64,000 nucleotides of DNA from the NCBI GenBank assembly GCA_016867265.1, contig VGJW01000019.1, positions 1 to 64,000 of the forward strand, written 5' to 3'. The position numbers were made by a program, and so were the translations under genes. Origin of the DNA: Candidatus Tanganyikabacteria bacterium (GTDB lineage Bacteria; Cyanobacteriota; Sericytochromatia; S15B-MN24; VGJW01). Positions 1 through 7,877 of this stretch are shown here, piece by piece (positions within the stretch are counted from its first letter, which is position 1; every line of letters begins with the position of its first letter). The notes under the pieces are model-generated. The model was not told the origin of the DNA, ran no database searches, and saw nothing but the letters and a program-made list of their open reading frames with translations.

Positions 1-2
1 CC

Positions 3-1361
3 CAAGCCCTTCGCCAGGGGAAGGTTTCGGGCCTGAAAGGATTCGGCGCAAAAACGACCGAGAAGCTGATGCCCCACGTGACGTACATGCTGGAGACAGC
101 CGGCATGGCCCTTCTGCCGGATGCCGAAGCGCTCGCTGCCGACATGGCTGCAGACCTCGCAGGACTTGAGGGTGTGCGCGCCGTCCATGTCGCGGGAAGC
201 CTGGCCCGACGGGACGATCTTCACGCGCGTCTCGACCTGGTGATCATCACGGAGCATGGCGATCCGAACCGCCTGCCACTGGCCAGCCTGGGCCTGGTCC
301 CGGACGAGGGCGCGTGGGTATGCAGCCGCACGGGAGAACCGACCATTCGTGTCCACCTGACCACCCCAGCTACCGCCGGAACCGCCCGGATCCTCTGCGG
401 CGCCAACCCTGCCCACCTCGACCGGTTGGCGCCGCGACTCAGACAGGCCGGCCTGACGCACACGATTGCGGGCTTGATCCGGGCCGACGGTGCACTTGTA
501 CCGACACCGGACGAGGAGGCGGTCTACGCGGCGATGGGCCTGCCGCTCATCCCCGCGGAACTCAGGGAAGGCCTGGACGAGGTCGAACGGGCCGTCGCCG
601 GCACCCTGCCCCGCCTCGTCACGGAAGCCGACATACGCGGCCTCTTCCATAGCCATACGACGGCCAGCGACGGCAAGGCAGAGATGGCGGAAATGGCTCG
701 GGAAGCCGGTCGTCGCGGGCTTGCCTATCTGGCCATCACCGAGCACAGCCACGCCGCCGGCTATGCGGGGGGGCTGTCGACCGAACGCCTCTCTGCCCAG
801 CATGCCGCAGTCGCGGCGTGGAACGCGGGAGGTGGCAGGGCTGCCCTCTTGTCCGGCATCGAAGCCGACATCCTCGCGGACGGCAGCCTCGACATGGCCA
901 ATGCCCTCGATGCCTGCGACCTGGTGGTCGCCTCGATTCACAGCCGGCACGGCGAGGACGAGGCGGGTATGACACGCCGGGTATGCCGGGCGCTTGAAGA
1001 CCCCAGGACCACCATCCTTGGCCATATGTCCGGGCGCCTGCTGGGTGAACGCGCCCCCTATGCCATGGACCGAAGTCGCATTTATGAGACGGCAGCCCGC
1101 GAGGGCGTGCGCATCGAGATCAACGGCAATCCCCAGCGCCTCGACATCGACTGGCGCGAGATCCGTGCGGCCAAGGCCGCCGGTGTGACGTTCTGCCTGT
1201 CACCGGATGCCCATTCGACGGCAGGCCTGGGTCATGCCCGGTACGCCTGCGACATGGCCCGGAAGGGCGGCCTCGAAGTCGGCGACATCCTCAACACCCT
1301 CGACCTCGATGACCTGCGCACCGTGCTGGATGGCCGACGGGCCCGGGCAGCCGGCGCTTGA
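3..1361 (+). CDS. polX: PolX-family protein with PHP phosphoesterase domain, 5' end missing
   Basis: The frame is already open at the window edge. The residues before the first in-window ATG (69) read GLKGFGAKTTEKL, a helix-hairpin-helix like that of PolX, so the true start lies upstream of the window. A nucleotidyltransferase-like stretch follows (AGSLARRDDLHARLDLVI), then a complete PHP domain with HSHTTASDG, ITEHSH, IEADIL, ASIHS, GHMSGR and SPDAH, carrying all expected metal-binding His/Asp residues. Family members do gap-filling synthesis and 3'-5' exonuclease or AP-site processing in base excision repair. Here the polymerase acids look lost: ARLD stands where family members have GDxD, and the later VDLR motif is not visible. 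I infer that mainly the PHP nuclease activity remains. Confidence 0.85.
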   Translation, partial: QALRQGKVSGLKGFGAKTTEKLMPHVTYMLETAGMALLPDAEALAADMAADLAGLEGVRAVHVAGSLARRDDLHARLDLVIITEHGDPNRLPLASLGLVPDEGAWVCSRTGEPTIRVHLTTPATAGTARILCGANPAHLDRLAPRLRQAGLTHTIAGLIRADGALVPTPDEEAVYAAMGLPLIPAELREGLDEVERAVAGTLPRLVTEADIRGLFHSHTTASDGKAEMAEMAREAGRRGLAYLAITEHSHAAGYAGGLSTERLSAQHAAVAAWNAGGGRAALLSGIEADILADGSLDMANALDACDLVVASIHSRHGEDEAGMTRRVCRALEDPRTTILGHMSGRLLGERAPYAMDRSRIYETAAREGVRIEINGNPQRLDIDWREIRAAKAAGVTFCLSPDAHSTAGLGHARYACDMARKGGLEVGDILNTLDLDDLRTVLDGRRARAAGA

Positions 1362-1408
1362 CCGCAGGGCCGCGGGGAGGCAACCTTGGGGCCGGAGGAG
1401 GAATTTCC

Positions 1409-1960
1409 ATGGCGCATTGGAATGAGACGGCCACCGGCCTCGCCGTAATCGCAGTCGTGGCCGTCACGGCCCGCGTGACGCTGGCGGCGGACCTGCCCCA
1501 GGAAGCCCTGCCCAAGGCGCCCCCCCCCCAGGCGAGCACGTCTTCCCAGGCTGTCCCGCCGGCCCCTCCGGGCGTCGACTGGGCCAAGGAACTCCCCGGT
1601 AATCCGGAAGGCGAACGCAAGGTCCCCCGGGTCACGGTCGAGGATCTGATCCGGATGCTGGCCAGCGACAAGCCACCCGTGCTGATTGATGCCCGTGAGC
1701 ACCGGGCGTTCGAGGCCGGCCATATCCCCGGCTCCATCGAGATGGGCCTGCGCCTTTTCCCGTCCAAGTGGCGGTCGGTTCCGGCAGGCAGTCGGGTCGT
1801 GGCCTACTGCACCTGCCCCGAGGAGCATACGGCGGCCCGCGTGGCCTACATCCTGAACATGCGGGGCTACGAGGCGAGCGCCCTCAAGGGTGGCCTCGAG
1901 GCTTGGCGCGCAGCAGGCCGCGAGGTCGTCACCGCACCCGCCTTCCCGACCTCCAACTGA
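1409..1960 (+). CDS. Exported rhodanese-domain protein
   Basis: Predicted 183-residue single-domain rhodanese. A hydrophobic N-terminus (about residues 8-27) looks like a signal peptide or anchor, followed by a Pro-rich linker and a rhodanese fold at about 75-172. Visible motifs are VLIDAREHRAFEAGHIPGS and the active-site loop YCTCPEEHTAAR (Cys134/Cys136). This CTCP.E.T variant is common in periplasmic rhodaneses that handle sulfur or thiol groups; the substrate is unknown. The ATG at 1409 is preferred over upstream in-frame starts because GGAGGAGGAA lies 5 nt before it. A run of ten C at 1520-1529 encodes part of the Pro-rich linker. It is convergent with nrdD, only 3 nt away. Confidence 0.85.
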   Translation: MAHWNETATGLAVIAVVAVTARVTLAADLPQEALPKAPPPQASTSSQAVPPAPPGVDWAKELPGNPEGERKVPRVTVEDLIRMLASDKPPVLIDAREHRAFEAGHIPGSIEMGLRLFPSKWRSVPAGSRVVAYCTCPEEHTAARVAYILNMRGYEASALKGGLEAWRAAGREVVTAPAFPTSN

Positions 1961-1963
1961 CGG

Positions 1964-3892
1964 TCAGATCTTTCCCAGCCAGCCGGATACCCGGCGAACC
2001 CGGCGGATGAGGCCTTCGTCCGCGCCGCACATTGGGCATTCGCCGGACCACGTCCCCGCGTGACCGCAGGCAAGGCAGTGATCGAGGGGCAACGCGAAGC
2101 CGCCGTGCCCCGCTCCGCTGTCCGCCATCGCGAGGACCGCTTCGAGCGCACTTGCACCGTCCGTCGGACCGGCCGCCGACCAGACGGCCAAGTGGCCCCC
2201 ATCGCAGAGCGCGTGGTAGGGCACCTCGCGGGTCAGGCGATGTCGGGCAGACGAGGCATCGGCATCAGGCAACAGAAACGAGGGGGTGTAGCACGTTGAC
2301 GTGCCGCCCAGAGACCTGTCGGCGCGGGCAAATCTCCGCGCGATGCTCGGCCCGAAGCCTCCTTGCAAGGCATACGTCAGCCCCCGTTCGGCCGCGCGGG
2401 CCTGCAACAGCGTTCGCATCCGCCCCACCCAAGCAAGACCCAGCGCCTGCGCCTCGTCCGAATTCCCGTGGTGGCTTCCCGTCTCGAGCAGCAAGGCTTC
2501 CGCCAAGCCCATGAAACCCACGACAAGGGCGCCGTTGCGAAGCACAGCGGACACGCCGCCCGTCGCTCCACCGGGCATACGGCCAACGAGGAAGGGAAAG
2601 TCTCCTGGTCCGAGGCGCTCGAGGGTTTCGAGCCGGTGTTCCAAGCTGCGCATGGCCAGATCCACCCGCTGCTCCAGCAGCGCATCGAAGCCGAGAGGTC
2701 CACGCCTGGCCTTCAGGACCAGACGCGGCAGGTTGATCGAGACGGTGGCCAGATGCGCGACGCGGCCGCTCGCCGGCGTTCCGGGCACGCGGGCACAACC
2801 CGAGAGGTAGGCGCTGCGTGCTCCGGACGCTGCGTTGGCCGGAGCATCGCAGAAGGCGAACGTCGGCATCATGCGCTGGCCGGCGACGGCAACCGCCAGT
2901 TGCAGCAGATCGTGGTTGGGGTCCCCGGGATGCCGGTTGATGCCACGCGCCACCTTGAATACCACATTGGGGAAGATGGCCGGCTCGCCGCGCCCGATGC
3001 CGCGGGCCAATGCAGCGAGCAGCGCCTCGGTGCAACGGCGCCCGAGGGGCGTGACGTCAAGGCCCACGGAGACCGAGGCATAGGGCACCGGGCCGGAGCC
3101 TCTGGCCGGAGCCGTGTTGCACGCGTGGAGAAAGGCCTCGAAGGCCTGGTCCAGCGCGGGGCCGGGCACTTCGTGAGGCAGCAGGCGCGCAAGAACGCCG
3201 TCCAGATCATCCGCGAGCATGCCGCCGAAAATTTCGTCTTGGACGGCCTGGAACAACAGACTGACCTGTCCCAAGGCCGATGCCACCCGACGCGGGGGCC
3301 TTACCGAGCCCGTCCCTGTCCGGAAGCCCTCTCGCAGCAGGTCCTCGACCGGCAGGACCATCGAGTTGAAGGTCTTGGCGTAATGATCCAAGTCATGCAC
3401 GTGCAGATCGCCCCGAACGTGGGCATCGGCCACTTCCTCGGGCAACAGGCGCTTCAGGTAGAAATCCCGGGAAGCTGCCATACCGATTCGCCACATCTTG
3501 CCCCCGGCCGTCGTAGCACCGCCCTCGGCGTCCTCGTGGCCGGCCCCCGTGAGGATGTCCTCGACGGTCTGCAGCAGGGCCGTCTTGGTCTCTCGGATCC
3601 GGGCCCTGCGGGCGTGGTATAGGCTGAAGGCCCGCGCCACCGGCTCGAGAGCCTCGGCAGCAAGCACCTCCTCGATGCAGGCCTGAACCAACTCGACGGC
3701 CGGCACGCGCGGCGGCTCGGGAGCCCGGTCGCGGACACCTTCGAGGACGCGATCCACCAGGCCCTCGACGAGCGCGGCATCGCGCACGCGCACGGAGGCC
3801 ACCGCCCGGTCGAGGACGACGCGAATCTTCTCGGACTCGAAGACCACGACGCGGCCGTCCCGCTTGCGAATCTGTTCAGGGAGCGTGTTCAT
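1964..3892 (-). CDS. nrdD: Anaerobic ribonucleoside-triphosphate reductase (class III)
   Basis: This 642-residue glycyl-radical enzyme reduces ribonucleotides to deoxyribonucleotides without oxygen. An ATP-cone occupies about residues 5-95 (IRKRDGRVVVFESEKI). The catalytic barrel follows, with HVHDLDHYAKTFNSM, a substrate-region Cys in YLSGCARVPGTP and GSHHGNSDEA. The C-terminus has a zinc site, CLACGH and CPMCGADE, and then the radical loop RRVSGWLG with Gly637 five residues from the end. A Trp follows this Gly where family members usually have Tyr. It overlaps nrdR by 4 nt (ATGA), so the repressor and reductase are co-transcribed. The activase NrdG is not adjacent and must be encoded elsewhere if the enzyme is functional. 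Confidence 0.93.
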   Translation of the reverse strand: MNTLPEQIRKRDGRVVVFESEKIRVVLDRAVASVRVRDAALVEGLVDRVLEGVRDRAPEPPRVPAVELVQACIEEVLAAEALEPVARAFSLYHARRARIRETKTALLQTVEDILTGAGHEDAEGGATTAGGKMWRIGMAASRDFYLKRLLPEEVADAHVRGDLHVHDLDHYAKTFNSMVLPVEDLLREGFRTGTGSVRPPRRVASALGQVSLLFQAVQDEIFGGMLADDLDGVLARLLPHEVPGPALDQAFEAFLHACNTAPARGSGPVPYASVSVGLDVTPLGRRCTEALLAALARGIGRGEPAIFPNVVFKVARGINRHPGDPNHDLLQLAVAVAGQRMMPTFAFCDAPANAASGARSAYLSGCARVPGTPASGRVAHLATVSINLPRLVLKARRGPLGFDALLEQRVDLAMRSLEHRLETLERLGPGDFPFLVGRMPGGATGGVSAVLRNGALVVGFMGLAEALLLETGSHHGNSDEAQALGLAWVGRMRTLLQARAAERGLTYALQGGFGPSIARRFARADRSLGGTSTCYTPSFLLPDADASSARHRLTREVPYHALCDGGHLAVWSAAGPTDGASALEAVLAMADSGAGHGGFALPLDHCLACGHAGTWSGECPMCGADEGLIRRVRRVSGWLGKI

Positions 3893-4389
3893 CGCGACAG
3901 CAAGGCCTCATCGGCACCAGGACCGTCTTCAAGCGTACGCTGTTCCGCGAGGCGCGCCAACTCGCCCACGAAGTCCGCGATGCTGGTGAACTGCCTGACC
4001 ACCGAGGCAAAGCGGACATAGGCCACCTCATCCAGATCCCTCAGGCGCTCAAGCACCATTTCTCCGATGTCGGCAGACCGTACCTCGCGATCGCCCCTGC
4101 GCTGGAAGAAGCGCTCGACATCGCTGGCCAGCGCCTCGAGCTGAGCGACCGGCACCTCGCACTTCACCGTGGCCCGCAGCAAGCCCGTCACCAGCTTGGA
4201 CGCATCGAAGGGCTGGCGGCTGCCATCCCGCTTGACCACGACCAACGGCGGCGACTCGACCCGCTCGTAGGTCGTGAAACGACGTTGGCAGGTACTGCAC
4301 GCACGCCGCCTGCGCAAGGAAACTTCACCATCCACGAGCCGGGACTCGAGGACCCTGCTGTCGGGCGAAGCGCACGCAGGACATCTCAT
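3889..4389 (-). CDS. nrdR: Transcriptional repressor NrdR
   Basis: Regulator of ribonucleotide reductase genes, 166 residues, normal family length. The N-terminal zinc ribbon uses Cys3/Cys6 and Cys31/Cys34 (MRCPAC, CSTCQRRFTTYE). An ATP-cone follows from about residue 49 (VVKRDGSRQPFDASKL) and senses ATP/dATP. It is the first gene of the nrdR-nrdD pair, overlapping nrdD by 4 nt, so the repressor probably controls its own operon. A -10 like hexamer TAGAAT ends 6 nt before the ATG, which points to a leaderless message. No NrdR box is obvious in the 24 bp that separate it from the divergent lipoprotein gene. Confidence 0.95.
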   Translation of the reverse strand: MRCPACASPDSRVLESRLVDGEVSLRRRRACSTCQRRFTTYERVESPPLVVVKRDGSRQPFDASKLVTGLLRATVKCEVPVAQLEALASDVERFFQRRGDREVRSADIGEMVLERLRDLDEVAYVRFASVVRQFTSIADFVGELARLAEQRTLEDGPGADEALLSR

Positions 4390-4395
4390 GGTCTG

Positions 4396-4401
4396 ATTCT
4401 A
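4396..4401 (-). promoter_or_regulatory. Putative -10 box of nrdR, leaderless
   Basis: TAGAAT on the minus strand is followed by CAGACC and then the nrdR ATG. A 6-nt gap between a -10 hexamer and the start codon places the transcription start at or next to the ATG. No good -35 is visible. Confidence 0.5.
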
Positions 4402-4413
4402 TCAGGCTCGACC

Positions 4414-4857
4414 ATGCCCCACTCCGCCAGCCGCATCCACGCGTGCACCATCCTCGCCGCCGGCGTGGGCCTCACCGCGTGCGGTCCGGCCTCGTCCCCG
4501 GCACCCGGACACGATGGCCTCGTCCTGCAGGCCGGTGCCATCCGGGTCACGCCCATATCGGCGGGACGGGTGACCGTGACGGGAGGGCCCGGTAGCGCGG
4601 CACCGCCGGCAATCCGGGTAACGCTGACCGTGGAGGCTATCGCGACGAAGCGGACCATCAGCCATCTCGGTCACATCACGGCCTCAGCCAGCGTGGCGCT
4701 CGCGGGCGATGGCAGTTTCGGTCCCGTGACCCTCGCGGGTGCCGGTGAACTCGACCCCATCCTTGCCGGCTACGCGCTCGAAATGCAGGCTTGGACCGCC
4801 GATGGCGAGCCAGGCCCCTATCTCGTTAGGACCCTCGAGGCTCAGGCCAGCCCATGA
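4414..4857 (+). CDS. Putative lipoprotein of unknown function
   Basis: Short secreted protein of 147 residues, not recognised as a family. The start at 4414 is chosen because it gives a clean lipoprotein signal peptide (MPHSASRIHACTILAAGVG) ending in the lipobox LTAC; the longer frame would have a non-signal N-terminus overlapping nrdR on the other strand. The mature part is rich in Thr, Val and Gly in alternating patterns (IRVTPISAGRVTVTGG), suggesting a small beta-sandwich. It diverges from nrdR by 24 bp, and its last 32 nt overlap the 3' end of prmA on the opposite strand. Confidence 0.65.
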   Translation: MPHSASRIHACTILAAGVGLTACGPASSPAPGHDGLVLQAGAIRVTPISAGRVTVTGGPGSAAPPAIRVTLTVEAIATKRTISHLGHITASASVALAGDGSFGPVTLAGAGELDPILAGYALEMQAWTADGEPGPYLVRTLEAQASP

Positions 4858-5707
4858 TCAGGGCCTCCCAGTCGTCCTCGACGCTGTTGCCGAGTCGGAC
4901 CAGTCCGCGCACGACGAAGGCAGCCTCCACATCGGGTATGCGCCGGCGGATGATTCCGGACAGGATCAGCACCCTGCCCGTGGTCGCGACCAAGGCGTCC
5001 GCCATACCGATCAGCACGTCGGCGAGGATATTGGCCACGACTACATCGGCAGGTCGCGGCAATGGCACATCGGCGCGCTCGGCCTCGAAGCGCGCGTCCT
5101 CGCCGTTGCGTGCGAGGTTCTCGAGCGCCGTCTCGACGGCCACGCTGTCGTTGTCGACGCCCCACGCCCGGGAAGCCCCCAGCTTCAGGGCCGCGAGCGC
5201 GAGCAGGCCTGTCCCGCAACCGACATCGTAGACGGCCTCACCTTCCTGCAGGTGCTCCTCGAGCAAGGCCAGCGCCAATCGCGTCGTCGCGTGGGTCCCG
5301 GTCCCGAAAGCTTGGCGCGGGTCCAGATCCAGCACGAGATCTCCGGGCTGGGCCTGATAGTGCTCCCACGTGGGACGCACGACGATTCGAGAACCCAGGC
5401 GCTGGACCTTCCAATACTGCTTCCAGCCTTCGGCCCAGTCCTCCTCGTCCTGTTCGGACCGCAAGATCGTCACGGGCAGCCTGGACAATGCGACCTCCAT
5501 GCCCCGGGCCGCCTCCTCGGCCTCGATGACGGGCGCATGCAGGTCGATGCGACCTGTCGTGTGTGCCGGCACGTCGGGTTGCGGTTCATCCTCGGCATCC
5601 AGTTCGAGGGGCACGGACCAATGAACGAAGCCCCCCATCGCGAGCGCGGCCTCGACGTCCTCGAGCAGGTGTGGCGAAAACGACAGCGCGAAGGTGACGT
5701 AGCGCAA
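4826..5707 (-). CDS. prmA: Ribosomal protein L11 methyltransferase
   Basis: SAM-dependent methyltransferase of 293 residues that trimethylates ribosomal protein L11. Diagnostic motifs are DLDPRQAFGTGTHATT (about 127-142, linker and substrate region), the SAM-binding DVGCGTGLLAL (161-171) and NILADV (motif IV). The N-terminal part (about 1-110) matches the L11-recognition domain. It sits immediately upstream of nothing else on its strand and lies just downstream of the HD-GYP gene (1-nt gap), so it is likely read from that gene's promoter. Its 3' end overlaps the convergent lipoprotein gene by 32 nt. Confidence 0.93.
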   Translation of the reverse strand: MRYVTFALSFSPHLLEDVEAALAMGGFVHWSVPLELDAEDEPQPDVPAHTTGRIDLHAPVIEAEEAARGMEVALSRLPVTILRSEQDEEDWAEGWKQYWKVQRLGSRIVVRPTWEHYQAQPGDLVLDLDPRQAFGTGTHATTRLALALLEEHLQEGEAVYDVGCGTGLLALAALKLGASRAWGVDNDSVAVETALENLARNGEDARFEAERADVPLPRPADVVVANILADVLIGMADALVATTGRVLILSGIIRRRIPDVEAAFVVRGLVRLGNSVEDDWEALIMGWPEPRGS

Positions 5708-5708
5708 G

Positions 5709-6794
5709 CTACTCAGCGAGGACCTTGACGATGGCCAGCGACCGCTCGCGCCGCAGGTCCAGCAGCGGGAACGGAGCCTTCAGGTCGCGGCCGCCCGAGT
5801 CCTTGACGACGGCGACCATCGGCCGCAAAGCAGTGGACATATCGATGTCCGTAACGATGGCGTGCTCACCCGAAGACAGCTTCACCAGCGTGCCCTTCGG
5901 GAAGGGAGCAATATTGGCTACGAAGGTCGTCACCAACTGCCGATCAAAGAGCCGGTCCGCCGACCGGAGCAAGACATCGATGGCTTCGTGGGGCAAGAGG
6001 CGCTTGCGGTAGACACGATCGCTCGTCAAGGCATCGAAGACGTCAGCCAACGCGGCAATCTGCCCATAAAGGTGGATCTCGGGCCCCTTAAGCCCCTTGG
6101 GGTAACCCGAGCCGTCGATACGCTCATGATGCTGCAGCACCACGATCTTGGAATGCGCCGAGACGTTGAAGACCTCGCGGAGCGCATCAAAGCCTGCCCG
6201 GGGATGCTCCTTGACCTTGGCAAACTCCTCCTCCGTCAGGGCGCCCGGCTTCGAGAGAATCTCGGCGGGCACGACCGACTTGCCGATGTCAAGCAGCACG
6301 AGCCCCGTCGCCAAGTCCTTGAGCTTGGGCTCGGGCAAGCCAAGGCGCTGACCCATCATGACGCCCAGGACGCAGCAGTTGACGCTGTGCGCGAAGGTGT
6401 AGCTGTCGAGGCTGCGCAGGTCCATCAACTGGACGACGAGGTCCTTGTGGCTCATCAGGTTCTCGACGATGGACTTGGACATTTCGGCGACGGCATCGAC
6501 GTTGATGTTGACCTTGCCGGTCTCCTCCATCTGCTTGCGGATGTCCGCAAAGCAGCCTTCGATGGCCTGAACGGCCTCGAGGCGCAAATCCTCGGGGATG
6601 ACGTCATCCACCTCGAGGTCAGGCAAGCGCTCGTCCCTGACGTAGATGTGACTGAACTTGAGATCGCGCAGCGCCTTGAGGTAGCGCTCGGTCAGGGCTG
6701 TGCCCTGACGCAACAGGACGCGGCCATCCGGCGTGTAAATGTTCTTGCCGAGCACCTGTCCGGCAGCTGCGGAGACAATCGAAATGGCGCGCAC
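5709..6794 (-). CDS. HD-GYP domain signalling protein, HD dyad altered
   Basis: HD-GYP proteins hydrolyse the second messenger cyclic-di-GMP. This product has an N-terminal DUF3391-like segment (RAISIVSAAAGQVLGKNIY) and a C-terminal HD-GYP domain with FAHS, EHPRAG, HHERIDGSGYP (residues about 222-232) and DVFDALTS. Where the family has LLHDIGK this one reads VLLDIGK, so the His of the HD dyad is Leu168; activity may be lost or changed. I chose the GTG at 6794, which aligns with family N-termini. An ATG at 6842 is in frame, but a perfect TATAAT ends 2 nt before it, so that ATG is probably not in the transcript. prmA follows after 1 nt. Confidence 0.85.
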   Translation of the reverse strand: MRAISIVSAAAGQVLGKNIYTPDGRVLLRQGTALTERYLKALRDLKFSHIYVRDERLPDLEVDDVIPEDLRLEAVQAIEGCFADIRKQMEETGKVNINVDAVAEMSKSIVENLMSHKDLVVQLMDLRSLDSYTFAHSVNCCVLGVMMGQRLGLPEPKLKDLATGLVLLDIGKSVVPAEILSKPGALTEEEFAKVKEHPRAGFDALREVFNVSAHSKIVVLQHHERIDGSGYPKGLKGPEIHLYGQIAALADVFDALTSDRVYRKRLLPHEAIDVLLRSADRLFDRQLVTTFVANIAPFPKGTLVKLSSGEHAIVTDIDMSTALRPMVAVVKDSGGRDLKAPFPLLDLRRERSLAIVKVLAE

Positions 6795-6844
6795 GCGGAA
6801 GTTACCATCGGGTGCCAGACGACCCCGTGGCCGCCCGTGCATGA

Positions 6845-6850
6845 ATTATA
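6845..6850 (-). promoter_or_regulatory. Putative -10 box of the HD-GYP gene
   Basis: A perfect TATAAT on the minus strand, preceded by GAGGG. It lies 2 nt before an in-frame ATG (6842), so transcription would start inside or after that codon. This favours the GTG at 6794 as start. No clear -35 is seen. Confidence 0.55.
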
Positions 6851-6869
6851 CCCTCGGGGGACCGGTCCA

Positions 6870-7877
6870 TCATTCCTGTTCGGAGAGCAGGCCCTCGGTC
6901 TCGTCAGCGTCCGTGATCGTGTACAGGGCATCACGCAAGGGGTTGGCCGGCCAGAAGTACAGGAAGAGGTTGGCATGTTCCTGCGTCTCGACCTTGCCCC
7001 CGAAGGTCACGGTGACCTCCGTCCGGTTGACGTAATCGGCCGTGAACGAGACGCCGGACCCCGAGGCGATGGGAATGCCAGGCTCGGGATAGGTCTCGAA
7101 CGGCGGCTCCGCCCACGCCAGGCTCTCGTAGAGCAGTTCGCCGATCGAAGAACCGTCCCAACGCGAGACGGCGAAGCGCTTGCCACGGCTGTGGAAGTGG
7201 CCGGTCATCGCCGCCACGTGTACGTCGTGCCGGAACACGAACCACTGGGTGAAGCTCGCCGTGGCCTGTGGCGGGATGATCAGGCGCCGGTTGTTGGCGA
7301 ACAGGGTCCCCATCCGCGCAAGGGTGGCGCCCTCAGGGGCGAACCACAGGTTGACCTTGACCTCGGCGCGCTCCGGAGTGACCTGGGTCGAGGCATTGAC
7401 GTAATGAGCTTGAATCACCAACTGCTGGCGGGGCTTCAGGAAGATGCCCGTGCCCGCAGGCAATTGCCACTGGCCCCGGGGCGTCTGGTTGCCGGCGAAC
7501 AGGTCGTAGCGCGTGAACGGCACCTGGTCGAAGGTGTCCTCGAAGTGATCCGGGGTCGCCTCGTCTGTCTTGAACAGATTGCAGTGATGCGAGCCTTCGC
7601 GCATCGCGAGTTCGATGCGGGTGACGGCTACCTCGCGGTCCACGGGCAGCTTCATGTAAAAGTTGCGCTGAACTTCCTGACCCCGCCGCACCTCGAAGGG
7701 TTCGATCGCCAGTTGGACGCCCTGACCCGCAGGCGGCGGCGCCAACTCGAGCGGGGAAAGGAGCGTCGCGGCGGGCGCAGGCACGGGCGCACCGCTGACG
7801 GCAGGCGTGCCCGTGCCCGTACACGCCATCATCAGGGCGGCCACCCCAGCCGCCAAGACCACGCGCGACCGGCTCAC
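6870..7877 (-). CDS. Copper type II monooxygenase-like (PHM-like) lipoprotein
   Basis: Secreted lipoprotein of 335 residues (lipobox LMMAC, Cys19). It resembles the two-domain copper type II, ascorbate-dependent monooxygenase fold of peptidylglycine hydroxylase (PHM). The copper-H site ligands look present: His97-His98 in GSHHCNLF and His158 in QAHYVN. In the second domain GHFH (His227, His229) matches the HxH pair of copper-M. The Met ligand expected in the EMC motif appears as His301 in TQEHANLFLYF. That comparison is from memory of the family and is inference. The upstream CX4CH lipoprotein overlaps it by 4 nt, so the two probably act together in the periplasm, perhaps in electron transfer. 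The substrate is unknown. Confidence 0.7.
   Translation of the reverse strand: MSRSRVVLAAGVAALMMACTGTGTPAVSGAPVPAPAATLLSPLELAPPPAGQGVQLAIEPFEVRRGQEVQRNFYMKLPVDREVAVTRIELAMREGSHHCNLFKTDEATPDHFEDTFDQVPFTRYDLFAGNQTPRGQWQLPAGTGIFLKPRQQLVIQAHYVNASTQVTPERAEVKVNLWFAPEGATLARMGTLFANNRRLIIPPQATASFTQWFVFRHDVHVAAMTGHFHSRGKRFAVSRWDGSSIGELLYESLAWAEPPFETYPEPGIPIASGSGVSFTADYVNRTEVTVTFGGKVETQEHANLFLYFWPANPLRDALYTITDADETEGLLSEQE

Noticed and set aside
6795-6842. ATG at 6842 as start of the HD-GYP gene
   Set aside because: A perfect TATAAT ends 2 nt before it, so it would not be in the transcript, and the extra residues do not align with the family N-terminus.
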